A stretch of DNA of 49,106 nt from an uncultured Anaerofilum sp. (GTDB taxonomy: Bacteria > Bacillota > Clostridia > Oscillospirales > Ruminococcaceae): positions 1 to 49,106 of the forward strand of contig CALWZD010000066.1 in NCBI GenBank assembly GCA_944385945.1, given 5' to 3'. The notes under the pieces were generated by a model, which searched no databases, was not told the DNA's origin, and saw only the letters and a program-made list of their open reading frames with translations. The position numbers and the translations under genes were made by a program. Below are positions 9,946-17,770 of the stretch, piece after piece. The stretch's first letter is position 1. Each line of letters opens with the position of its first letter.

Positions 9946-10764
9946 TTAGTTGATTTTCACCATGCTGCCCTTTATTTCCAACATCCCCGAACTTTCCACA
10001 CCGGTTTTGGACATTCCTTTGATGGTCGTGGCACTTCCGCTTGCTTCCAGTGTACCACTTGCATTCAATTTCATCGAATCGCCCTTGATTTCGGTGGATT
10101 TCCCCTTTATTTGCAAACTGGAGTCTGCTTCTATCTGCACATTGGCTGCATTGGCTTTGATTTTTTTTCCTTCGCCGTCCAACAGCAGCAACTCTTTTCC
10201 CGCTGCCTGAAACGAGATCTTTTTTTCTGCCTGCACTGTGATAGCACCATTTTGACAATCCAGTTTCAAAAGATTTTTTCCGTCTTTATCTGTAATGGTG
10301 ATGATTTGAGGCTTATCCTCTAATTTCATTTTCAATCCGGTCGCTGTTTGCACACAGATATTTTCTGCATCTTTTGTTTCTTCAAAAATGATTTCGTGCC
10401 CGCCCTTGGTACGGATCTTTTTTATTTCGTTTTTTTCCTTTGCGGTATTTTCCGGCAGTTTGTTTTCTTTGTTCCATATACTTCCAATGACGAACGGAAA
10501 CTCCGCCACACCGTTGTCATATGCAACAAGCACTTCATCGTTTACCTCGGGGTGAAAGTACAATCCATACTGTAACCCTGCGTAAGGGGTCGCTACCGGA
10601 ATCCAATCGGTGATATTTTCTTCTGATTCTTCCAGATGGATCTTCACCCTTACCATACCCGGATGGTCTTTATCCCAGTTTTGCACAACGGTGCCTGTGG
10701 TCATATGGTTTCCGCTTTGATTCACTTTTCGGCTGGACTTTTGCAGCTCGTCATACATCCCCAT
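9946..10764 (-). CDS. Spike protein, gpV/gp5-like (VgrG C-terminal type)
   Basis: 272 residues. An OB-fold occupies about residues 20-100 (GTVVQNWDKDHPGMVRVKI, WIPVATPYAG, PEVNDEVLVAYDNG, FVIGSIWN). After it comes a long run of short beta repeats ending in KGSMVKIN, as in the triple-stranded beta-helix needle of gpV/VgrG. It sits on the hub and pierces the target membrane. No lysozyme domain is present, and no PAAR tip gene follows in this window. The AAAGGAG site is 7 bases from the ATG. With the next upstream gene it forms a split VgrG. Confidence 0.9.
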   Translation of the reverse strand: MGMYDELQKSSRKVNQSGNHMTTGTVVQNWDKDHPGMVRVKIHLEESEENITDWIPVATPYAGLQYGLYFHPEVNDEVLVAYDNGVAEFPFVIGSIWNKENKLPENTAKEKNEIKKIRTKGGHEIIFEETKDAENICVQTATGLKMKLEDKPQIITITDKDGKNLLKLDCQNGAITVQAEKKISFQAAGKELLLLDGEGKKIKANAANVQIEADSSLQIKGKSTEIKGDSMKLNASGTLEASGSATTIKGMSKTGVESSGMLEIKGSMVKIN

Positions 10765-10778
10765 CGCTTTTTCTCCTT

Positions 10779-11849
10779 TTATCCACCAAGGTCAAGTTTT
10801 GTGATAAAGCCGGACGAATCCACGCTGTGCTCCACCTTTTTGATATAATAGTTTCGATTGAGCGGCGGCCCCAGACGGTCGCATTTGATAAACCGTCCCG
10901 GCACCAATTCCGGCAGTCCCATACAGGTGAGATTTGCATTGATGCCGTTTTCTTTTTCCTTACGGATGGCATCTTCGATCCAATCTTCTGCCTTTTTTCG
11001 GCTGTCGATACTGGGTGACGCATACACGGTTGGAGGCGGCGCACTTAGCTCCAGTTTTTCTACAAATTCCGACTGATAGGTTTTGCTTACATAGATCTCC
11101 TTTTGAGAATCCGGTTCTTTACCGATGACCAAAAATTTTTTTACCTGATAGTTCATGCTGGTAGAAAACGACACGATGCCACCACCCATCCATGTAAGCG
11201 TCAGGATGGGGCTGCTGTTTTTTGTTTTTTCCTGATAGTATACGTCTTCTCCCAAAACAAAAAAATCTTTGCCCATTTCTCTGCTCATGCGCATGACGAA
11301 ATCGTAATCCGATTCTTTGTCTTGTTTTAGATGAAACGGCTCCGATGCTGCCGTATCTGCCTGCACATTCAAGGTTCCGTACAGTTTGCGGTATGGCTCC
11401 AACACTTTTTTTACAGCATCAGACGGAGATTTCACCTCGAGTTGGCGCACACGATTCGACTCCATCATCAATTTGCGCAAGTCCATCATCGTTATCCGCA
11501 GGGTGGGTGCCATGTTATACTCTATCTCTACTTCTGTGATAAAACCGACAAAAATCAGCGTCATCGAAGAATCATACCCGATGTCCACCTCTACTTTTTG
11601 CCCCACACACAGTTTTTTTAAAATGTCGGGGTAAAATCTTGATGTTGTTCGATCATACGCATTTGCCACTGTAAAATTACAGGTACTGGCACTGTCATAC
11701 GAAAGCGAGATCCGCAACTCCTGCACCAAAATTTTTCCGGATTGGGTGATTTCGGTGCCATCGGCACGGATACGAAAAGCAGGATTTAAAAAATTTTTGT
11801 ATTTTTGCACCAGCTTTTGATAGGTGTAACTACTCGTCATTAAGCTCAT
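10779..11849 (-). CDS. Hub protein, phage late control gene D-like (VgrG N-terminal type)
   Basis: 356 residues of the gpD / gp27-like hub family. Visible marks are FVGFITEVEIEYNMAPTLRI, the linker DAVKKVLEPYRKLYG, KQDKESDYDFVMRMSREMGK (typical of the gpD/VgrG hub), and the closing GRFIKCDRLGPPLNRNYYI. The hub trimer adapts the sixfold tube to the threefold spike encoded 14 bases downstream. Start at 11849 behind AAGGGAATGA. A nearby in-frame ATG at 11840 is possible. Confidence 0.87.
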   Translation of the reverse strand: MSLMTSSYTYQKLVQKYKNFLNPAFRIRADGTEITQSGKILVQELRISLSYDSASTCNFTVANAYDRTTSRFYPDILKKLCVGQKVEVDIGYDSSMTLIFVGFITEVEIEYNMAPTLRITMMDLRKLMMESNRVRQLEVKSPSDAVKKVLEPYRKLYGTLNVQADTAASEPFHLKQDKESDYDFVMRMSREMGKDFFVLGEDVYYQEKTKNSSPILTLTWMGGGIVSFSTSMNYQVKKFLVIGKEPDSQKEIYVSKTYQSEFVEKLELSAPPPTVYASPSIDSRKKAEDWIEDAIRKEKENGINANLTCMGLPELVPGRFIKCDRLGPPLNRNYYIKKVEHSVDSSGFITKLDLGG

Positions 11850-11884
11850 TTTTTCTGCTCATTCCCTTTCGCAATATAAAAAAC

Positions 11885-12547
11885 TTACAGCGCAGGGATC
11901 TTCAGCACCTGCCCCGGATAAATATCCAACGGATTCATGATTCCGTTTGCCTTTGCAATAATGCGCCACGCTTCCTGATCGCCATATTCTTCCAAGGCTA
12001 AGTTCCAAAGCTGCATCCCTGCCGTAACGGTTCTGCGTTTGGTGCGGTCGGGCGACTCCAACGGCTGCCGACGTTTTCGTGCCGCAACATCCAAAACGGA
12101 TTTCAGTGTCAGATCCAACTTCGCCCGCACCGGCGTCCCATCACTGGTAAACATGGTGTAACTTTGACTTACATCTGTCACCACGCCGTAAAAATTCAGG
12201 TCGCCCCATGAAAATTTCACTTCGGGGGGGCGGTGCAGATTCCCCTTGATATAAAGCAGATCGGTGATTTGTCGCACAACAGAGGCTACACTTTTGCTGG
12301 CGATCACTTCTACTTCATGGTTGGCTTTCATCACTCTACGCTCATTGGTATCGAGTTGCAAGCTAAGGGTCAGGGTTTGCAGGTTTCCGGCAACATATTG
12401 CATGATAGGGCCATCTATTCCCGGAACGACTGTTTCGGCATAATTTGCCGACTCGGAAAGATTATACTCGGTCGGATTGAACATGACCTCGACTTCTTCG
12501 GTCTTATTCTCGCCGTATATATACAATTTTGCCTTTTTTAAAGCCAT
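11885..12547 (-). CDS. CIS tube/adaptor protein with LysM domain (Afp7-like)
   Basis: 220 residues. The N-terminal ~150 residues match the contractile-injection-system tube protein family (KAKLYIYG, VMFNPTEYNLSESANYAE, WGDLNFYGVVTDVSQSYTMF). The last ~50 residues form a LysM domain (RRTVTAGMQLWNLALEEYGD, ending NPLDIYPGQVLKIP). It corresponds to Afp7/Pvc7, which caps the tube-baseplate joint; LysM may contact peptidoglycan or the tape measure. Ribosome site GAGGGG. It precedes the hub by 35 bases. Confidence 0.88.
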   Translation of the reverse strand: MALKKAKLYIYGENKTEEVEVMFNPTEYNLSESANYAETVVPGIDGPIMQYVAGNLQTLTLSLQLDTNERRVMKANHEVEVIASKSVASVVRQITDLLYIKGNLHRPPEVKFSWGDLNFYGVVTDVSQSYTMFTSDGTPVRAKLDLTLKSVLDVAARKRRQPLESPDRTKRRTVTAGMQLWNLALEEYGDQEAWRIIAKANGIMNPLDIYPGQVLKIPAL

Positions 12548-12574
12548 ACATCGACCCCTCTTTTTGTGCTGAAA

Positions 12575-15500
12575 TTATCCGCCTCTGCGTTGACGTTCCA
12601 GCCGCATTTGTCTTTGGATCTCTTTCATGATCTGGTCTGCCAACTGGTGCGAACTTGGGATTTTGGGTTCCGAAACAGAATTACGACGCATCAGCTGTGT
12701 AATTTGTTCTTCTTGCTGTTTTAGTTGCTTTTCCAGCTTTTTCAAGGCACCCGTTTGCTGTTCCAGCTCTTGTGTCTGTTCTGTTTGCTCCTTTTTTATG
12801 GTACGCAGCTGATTTTGTGCCTCGATGGTCGGCTGTTGTGGCGGAGCATCCTGTTTTTGTGTCGTGCGACGATAAGAAAGTTCGCCCCTATCCGGATAGG
12901 AAAACGGTGAACTCCCCGAACGATTGCGCAAGGTCGATGCTTGCACCCCTGCTGCCTCCACCGCTGTCGATCGTACCGACAGATGATGGTGGATCGTTGT
13001 TATTTTGTTTGTCGAAGGCAACAGATTGCGATAGGCAGTTGTATTTTGCATTTTAACAAGCACATTTTGCTGCATGACCTGATTGATTCGGTGAAATTCG
13101 TTTCGGCTGAAAAGTTCTTTTACACCGTTTCCGACCAAACTTGCGCCAGACTTTTCCAACTCAACCAAAAATTTGCTCCACTGCTGCTGTGTTTCCAACG
13201 TTTTTTTGAGTAAGGTCACATTTTTTTCTGTGTTCTGTTTTTGTGGATTCAATTTACTTGTCGGCAGATTTGCAGATGGCTGTTTTCTCTCCGCCAGAGG
13301 CAATGTGCTGTGTTTTGGTGTAAATGTCGTTGTGCGATGTGCGGTTTGTGCTGCAGCTGTTTGTGGGTAAGTAAATCGTGATGGTTGCACCGAAGGCAGC
13401 GGTACTGATTTTTCATTTGACCGCTCGGATGCTCTGCTGGGCGACAAAGTTCCGTGCATTTTTTCGGCTTGCTTTTGAAAAATCACTGTCGGAACGTCTA
13501 TTTTTTGAGCATTCAACACGGAACGTTGTGGCAATGCCGCTGTTTTTGGCTGTCTTTGTTGCGCAGAACTTTGAACCGATTTGCCTACAAAATTCTTCAA
13601 AGAAAAACTCTGCTTTGCCTGTTCGCTTATTTTATGTGTAGTAGCGATGCTGTTTTTAAAAAGCGTATGTGTTTCGGTGTGCCTTGTTGTCAATGTTGGA
13701 AACTGCCCCAACAAAGGTGTTATTTGCAGATATGGCACCATGACAAAGCTTTTTTCATCATAAAAAATGTTTTGTCCATTGTTTATTGCAGGTTGCTTAT
13801 TCGACACGCTCCATTTTTGATTGTCTTTTGAAGAATCTCTATCCCTTTTTACAAAGTTTTGCGATGTTGAAGGTGTCACCTGATGCTGAATGTGACCTAT
13901 TGTAAAATGATAAACAGCATTGTTCGTTTTTTCGGTTACTCTTTGCAGCAACTCCCGCTCTCGGACAAACCTTTCCCGATGGCTTACAGGCAAAAGCGAT
14001 TCTTTTCTATGGAAAGGATTCGGCAATCCCTGTTGCACCGCTTGCATTTGCCGTACTGTCATGGGGTAAAACACATTTTGTGTTGACCACTCGTTACGGC
14101 TTGCAAACACATTCCACGCCTGTTGCTGCATACTATAGCGGTTCAACACGGTTTCGGCTTTTCCTCGTGCTTGATCTGCAACGACAGGAAAGTTTCCACT
14201 TTCTCGGCTACGGAAAGATGTGGTCGGCGCAGTAGGCACGGCTGTTTCCTTTGCCGGCTTCTCTGCCGATACAGTTTCTGCCATCACTGCATTTTGTGCA
14301 GCTTTGGGGATAACGTTGGTCGTACCACTTTTTTCGGAAACAACGATTGTTTCCCGTCGATTTTCTTGCACAAGGTTTTGCTGCAACGAAATATGATATG
14401 CTTCGCTGTTCGTTTTTTCGGTTACCCTTTGCAGCAACTCTCGATTTCGCACAAAGCTTTCCCGATAGCTTACAGGCAAAAGCCATTCTCTCTTGTAGAA
14501 CGGATTCGGCAATCCCTGTTGCACCGCTTGCATTTGCTGTACTGTCATGGGGTAAAACACATTTTGTGTTGACCAATCGTTACGGCTTGCAAACACATTC
14601 CACGCCTGTTGCTGCATACTATAACGGTTCCACACGGTTTCGGCTTTTCCTCGTGCTTGATCTGCAACGACAGGCAAAATCCTGTTTTCTCCACTACGCA
14701 AAGACAGGGTCGGCACAGCAGATACAGCTGTTTCTTTTTCCGTTCGTTCAGACCGGACATATTGCATCAATGGCAAAATGTCTTTCTGCTGATTAGGAAC
14801 TGCTGAAAAAGTTGTTGTGAAAAGGTTCGAAATGGTCGATACAGGATTTTGAGAGCGTATTTGATAGACGGCACCCTGTTTTTGAGGCGGTTCCGTATCA
14901 TATTTTAGGATATAGTTGGGTTTTGCATCGTTTGAAATCGCAGGATCTGTTTTGTGAATTACCTGCTGTTCTTTTACAAAACCACCTACTTTTTGTACTA
15001 AACTCGGATAGATAAAACTTTCGAAAGGTAAATTTCGACCGTTTTCGCTGTTGTGTAGGTGCAGAAGCTTCGTAAAAACACTGTTATTCAGAATTTCTAC
15101 GGTATCCCCACTCTGGGAAAGTTTTGAGGCGTAATGTTGCAGAATGTTTTGATTGTACGCTTCAAAAAAAGCATTGCTTTTGTACAGTCGTTGTGCATTA
15201 TGCTGTTGAATTTGATGGTACCATACTGCCAAATTCTGTGTAACATGGTTCTGTTGAGCCGTGTTTTCCACAAGATTCGGCATGAATTGTTGAAAAAAGT
15301 TCGTTTCCCATCCAAAAACTCGGCGTATGAGTTCTATATTTTTCTGCACACGATAGATGTCGTATTTTTGGGCAGATAGAAAAAACGCCTCGTCTTTTTT
15401 CGTATCATGCAAAGCGATAAAAGCATTTTGATGGTGGTATATCTTTGCATCAAACCTTGAGAAAACGGAACGCTTGCTCTCTTTGTTCCACGATAAATGC

Positions 15501-16183
15501 TGAACCGAAGAAACAACAGGCGGACCTATGCGCAATGTTTGCTGTGTAGAAAGCTGTTGTACCGACAGAGCATTGGTTTTATAGGAATTTTTTTGCTGCT
15601 GGGTATAAAATCGGTTTGCTGTGTAGTTGTTTTGATCTGTTTTAAAAACGGTGTTTTTTATGTTGATTTGTGGCGACCGACTGCGTATTTGATCGTTCGG
15701 CAAAGTGGGAGAAGAAAGTTGCAGATATTGCTGCAAAATATGCTGTATCGTTGCAGCCGTCGTCTGCTGTGATACTGCGGTCGTATGGTGTGCATTTTCG
15801 TACAAGATTTGACGCATTGTAGAGATTTGCCGTTGAATCGCATAGATCTGCTTATTCACGACCGTTGTGTTGTTTTGCTGTGTGGCAGATGAAAAAAACG
15901 TGTTTTTATTTAAAAAACTTTGGTAATAGGAAAGATTTTGAAAAATATTTTCCAAAAAAATGCGTGGATTCCCAATCCAAACATTCTCCCGATCGGTCGA
16001 GAGCTGTTGCAAAAGGACAGAAAACTCCATCAGTACATTTGCAAACACACCCTGTTCTTCTTCCGCAGGCTGGGATTGCAAAAAAACCAAACTTGGTGAT
16101 TCCACCAAAGAGGGGGAAACATTGGTATATTTTTCGATGATCCCAAGGGCAAACAAGCTGTTTTGCATCCCCAATCCACTCAC
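12575..16183 (-). CDS. Giant repeat-bearing protein of unknown function in the eCIS operon
   Basis: 1202 residues, the largest gene here, between the second tube protein and the LysM protein. The start is GTG at 16183 with GGGGAG 8 bases upstream. The N-terminal ~30 residues look ordered (NSLFALGIIEKYTNVSPSLV). Most of the rest is Gln-, Ser-, Thr- and Asn-rich and low in predicted folded structure. It contains an internal duplication with a 162-codon offset. The last ~100 residues contain a coiled coil (EQTQELEQQTGALKKLEKQL) and a basic tail. I recognise no family. Candidate roles are tape measure, internal scaffold, or a cargo/loading protein packed in the tube. The place does not match the usual Afp14 tape-measure position. 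Confidence 0.75.
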   Translation of the reverse strand: MSGLGMQNSLFALGIIEKYTNVSPSLVESPSLVFLQSQPAEEEQGVFANVLMEFSVLLQQLSTDRENVWIGNPRIFLENIFQNLSYYQSFLNKNTFFSSATQQNNTTVVNKQIYAIQRQISTMRQILYENAHHTTAVSQQTTAATIQHILQQYLQLSSPTLPNDQIRSRSPQINIKNTVFKTDQNNYTANRFYTQQQKNSYKTNALSVQQLSTQQTLRIGPPVVSSVQHLSWNKESKRSVFSRFDAKIYHHQNAFIALHDTKKDEAFFLSAQKYDIYRVQKNIELIRRVFGWETNFFQQFMPNLVENTAQQNHVTQNLAVWYHQIQQHNAQRLYKSNAFFEAYNQNILQHYASKLSQSGDTVEILNNSVFTKLLHLHNSENGRNLPFESFIYPSLVQKVGGFVKEQQVIHKTDPAISNDAKPNYILKYDTEPPQKQGAVYQIRSQNPVSTISNLFTTTFSAVPNQQKDILPLMQYVRSERTEKETAVSAVPTLSLRSGENRILPVVADQARGKAETVWNRYSMQQQAWNVFASRNDWSTQNVFYPMTVQQMQAVQQGLPNPFYKREWLLPVSYRESFVRNRELLQRVTEKTNSEAYHISLQQNLVQENRRETIVVSEKSGTTNVIPKAAQNAVMAETVSAEKPAKETAVPTAPTTSFRSRESGNFPVVADQARGKAETVLNRYSMQQQAWNVFASRNEWSTQNVFYPMTVRQMQAVQQGLPNPFHRKESLLPVSHRERFVRERELLQRVTEKTNNAVYHFTIGHIQHQVTPSTSQNFVKRDRDSSKDNQKWSVSNKQPAINNGQNIFYDEKSFVMVPYLQITPLLGQFPTLTTRHTETHTLFKNSIATTHKISEQAKQSFSLKNFVGKSVQSSAQQRQPKTAALPQRSVLNAQKIDVPTVIFQKQAEKMHGTLSPSRASERSNEKSVPLPSVQPSRFTYPQTAAAQTAHRTTTFTPKHSTLPLAERKQPSANLPTSKLNPQKQNTEKNVTLLKKTLETQQQWSKFLVELEKSGASLVGNGVKELFSRNEFHRINQVMQQNVLVKMQNTTAYRNLLPSTNKITTIHHHLSVRSTAVEAAGVQASTLRNRSGSSPFSYPDRGELSYRRTTQKQDAPPQQPTIEAQNQLRTIKKEQTEQTQELEQQTGALKKLEKQLKQQEEQITQLMRRNSVSEPKIPSSHQLADQIMKEIQRQMRLERQRRGG
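13921..14188 (-). repeat. In-frame internal duplication, copy A
   Basis: About 268 bases that are nearly identical to 14407-14674, with an exact 486-base (162-codon) offset. The encoded unit includes DQARGKAETV, RYSMQQQAWNVFASRN, STQNVFYPMTV, QMQAVQQGLPNPF and RELLQRVTEKTN. Weaker similarity continues on both sides, so the duplicated unit is probably the full 486 bases, with one part kept more conserved. Confidence 0.9.
14407..14674 (-). repeat. In-frame internal duplication, copy B
   Basis: Partner of 13921-14188 inside the giant eCIS gene. Differences are scattered and mostly conservative (for example WSTQ kept, Q/R and K/H changes), as expected for an older duplication under selection or repaired by gene conversion. 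Confidence 0.9.
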
Positions 16184-16205
16184 AACCTGTTCTCCCCTTT
16201 CTGTT

Positions 16206-16634
16206 TCATCGTACTTCTTTCAACCCACTGTGAGCAATTTCTATTTTTTCAATCAACATTTCTCCCGATAGTGCGTCCAAATGAGAAAGTTCCCATTTTA
16301 CCACGACCGCCTGTTCACAACTGAATATTCTTGCCAGTTCGTTAGAAAAATCGTTGACCATAAGGACGATGCCGCCTTGGATCTCGGTTCCAGGCAGCAA
16401 CATTAATTTTTCCCCAAACAAAGGACGCATCTGTGCCCCTTTTTCCAAGGTCAAGGTATGAACCTGCTGCGAAGGCTTCAGCCATATCCACGGAGAATCG
16501 TTGAGTCCACCCTCCACATAGGTGTCGTATTCCACAGAGTTTTCCAAATTGGACGCTTTGGAGAACCCCAAAACATAGTTGCCGATCACTACCTGAAAAC
16601 GATTTACCGGCAGCATCTCTTTGCGTTCTATCAT
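16206..16634 (-). CDS. Second tube protein (T4 gp19-like, Afp5-type tube initiator)
   Basis: 142 residues of the gp19 tube family: NRFQVVIGNYVLGFSKASNLE, TLTLEKGA and the closing WELSHLDALSGEMLIEKIEIAHSGL. It is divergent from the main tube protein at 17329-17754 and likely forms the first tube ring(s) on the baseplate, as Afp5/Pvc5 do. I chose the ATG at 16634 (11 bases from GGAG) because the ATG at 16643 is only 2 bases from the site. The ribosome site overlaps the stop of the small -1 frame segment upstream. Confidence 0.85.
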   Translation of the reverse strand: MIERKEMLPVNRFQVVIGNYVLGFSKASNLENSVEYDTYVEGGLNDSPWIWLKPSQQVHTLTLEKGAQMRPLFGEKLMLLPGTEIQGGIVLMVNDFSNELARIFSCEQAVVVKWELSHLDALSGEMLIEKIEIAHSGLKEVR

Positions 16635-16649
16635 GGGCAGCATTTCTCC

Positions 16650-16844
16650 TTACACGTCAAAAATATTGGGTTTTTCATCGTTGAGTTCACGATTGATTTT
16701 GGAAATTTCGTTGCACCAGCGAATCCTGTCCCTATGGCTCATTTGCATGATCTCTGATTGGCTCCAATGGAAATAATACCCAATAAATGCCGTTTCTTCG
16801 TAAATTTTATCTTCGGGATATAATTCTATAGACTGGTTTCCATA
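16650..16844 (-). CDS. DUF6760-like segment, probably made by -1 frameshift from the chaperone-like gene
   Basis: A 64-codon open frame with family-like content (LYPEDKIYEETAFIGYYFHW, then MSHRDRIRW and EISKINREL). It resembles the small DUF6760-type proteins found in many eCIS clusters. There is no ATG, GTG or TTG in frame before the conserved part; the only in-frame ATGs fall in its middle. It lies in the -1 frame relative to the gene ending at 16826 and overlaps it. A frameshift at 16844-16850 would give one ~182-residue fusion. If so, the operon makes both a short and a long tail-assembly-chaperone form, as phages P2 (E/E+E') and lambda (G/GT) do. Use of a rare ATA or CTG start is the alternative. 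Confidence 0.72.
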   Translation of the reverse strand, partial: YGNQSIELYPEDKIYEETAFIGYYFHWSQSEIMQMSHRDRIRWCNEISKINRELNDEKPNIFDV

Positions 16845-17197
16845 AAATTTACGGGCACTTCTACCTCCTCGCCACAGTGAGGGCAGATGGTTTTATACAT
16901 GGGGGCTTCCATATTGTTGATGCGCTGGTACAGATCCTGCAAATATGCCAGATCCATTGTAAACAAGCCTTCGATAATGCGGGTATCTACCGCAGGCAAA
17001 GAGCCTAGTTTGGTTACTACCCTTGCCAGCAAAATGATGCTGAGATAGCCCGGATTCTGCTGTACACGGGGGTCACGCAGCGGAAGGATCTCGTCTGCTG
17101 CGTTTGCCAGACGCATCACGCCCTCACGATGCAACATTCCGCTATTATCTACGTATCCTTTTGGAAGAACAAAAGAAAACTCTGTCTGAAATTCCAT
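16826..17197 (-). CDS. Tail assembly chaperone-like protein
   Basis: 123 residues. The opening QTEFSFVLPKGYVDNSG and the blocks HREGVMRLANAADEILPLRD and ILLARVVTKLGSL are typical of the phage-tail-assembly protein encoded after the tube gene in eCIS clusters. A CPHC pair near residue 105 suggests half a zinc site. Position between the tube genes matches where tail phages encode their chaperones. It overlaps a -1 frame that may extend it by frameshift. Probable role is guiding tube or tape-measure assembly; it may not be part of the final particle. The ATG at 17197 follows AAGGTGAG. Confidence 0.78.
   Translation of the reverse strand: MEFQTEFSFVLPKGYVDNSGMLHREGVMRLANAADEILPLRDPRVQQNPGYLSIILLARVVTKLGSLPAVDTRIIEGLFTMDLAYLQDLYQRINNMEAPMYKTICPHCGEEVEVPVNFMETSL
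16844..16870 (-). promoter_or_regulatory. Candidate programmed -1 ribosomal frameshift site
   Basis: On the minus strand, the heptamer A AAT TTT (16850-16844) fits the X XXY YYZ rule in the reading frame of the chaperone-like gene. A strong Shine-Dalgarno-like GAGGAGG (16870-16864) lies 13 bases upstream, like the stimulator of dnaX frameshifting. Zero-frame translation ends 5 codons past the site, while the -1 frame runs on for 64 codons. Confidence 0.65.
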
Positions 17198-17278
17198 AGT
17201 TCACTCACCTTCTCTATTTTTGCAATAAATCTTGTTAAGATATTGTTTTTACATAGTTTCCCGTAAAACAGGAGAATC

Positions 17279-17312
17279 TTTGACAGGTACCCCAAAAGGA
17301 TACCTGCCAAAG
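17279..17312 (-). other. Stable intercistronic hairpin after the tube gene
   Basis: A near-perfect stem (about 11 pairs including G-U wobbles, TTTT loop; one arm reads GGCAGGTATCC on the minus strand) lies in the 131-base gap after the tube stop. No U-run follows, so it is not a full terminator. It probably protects the upstream sheath-tube mRNA from 3' decay or partly attenuates, keeping sheath and tube in excess over baseplate parts. Confidence 0.6.
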
Positions 17313-17328
17313 ATACGAAACGATCGTG

Positions 17329-17754
17329 TTAAGAAACACGGGTCATGCCCTCATGTGCAACCTCGAGAGTTTCGATAGCTACTTCCGAAGACGTTGCATT
17401 GAAGTCAGGACCGGTATATTTTACAGGCCATGCGTTGATGATCTGCCAAGAAGCAACGGGGCTTTCGGTCTGATCGAGCAAGGTGATGGTGAGGGTCTTG
17501 CGCTGCACCTCTCCCTCGATGCCTGCGGTGATCCAATCGTACAGAACGGTGGTATCTGCCAAACCTTTTTTGAGGGTGATGTTGCTGTATTTTTTCAAGC
17601 CGGGCATTTTCATGGGGGTTTGTACCATATCGCCCTCACGGTATTCCATAACATCAATCGATGCATCAAAACCCGTTACTTCGGAAAATCCGCCTGCCTC
17701 CAAGCCGTCGATCTCCACCTTAAATCTAAATCGTCCATGCTGATAGCTTGCCAT
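17329..17754 (-). CDS. Main inner tube protein (T4 gp19-like)
   Basis: 141 residues. HGRFRFKVEIDGLEAGGFSE, VTGFDASIDVMEYREG, NITLKKGLADTTVLYDW and the closing ETLEVAHEGMTRV are hallmarks of the phage-tail tube family (Afp1/Pvc1). It polymerises as hexamer rings to form the injected tube. It lies 16 bases downstream of the sheath gene with a strong AAGGAAGGAG site, consistent with very high expression. A stable hairpin follows the gene. Confidence 0.93.
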   Translation of the reverse strand: MASYQHGRFRFKVEIDGLEAGGFSEVTGFDASIDVMEYREGDMVQTPMKMPGLKKYSNITLKKGLADTTVLYDWITAGIEGEVQRKTLTITLLDQTESPVASWQIINAWPVKYTGPDFNATSSEVAIETLEVAHEGMTRVS

Positions 17755-17770
17755 GGTTTATTCTCCTTCC

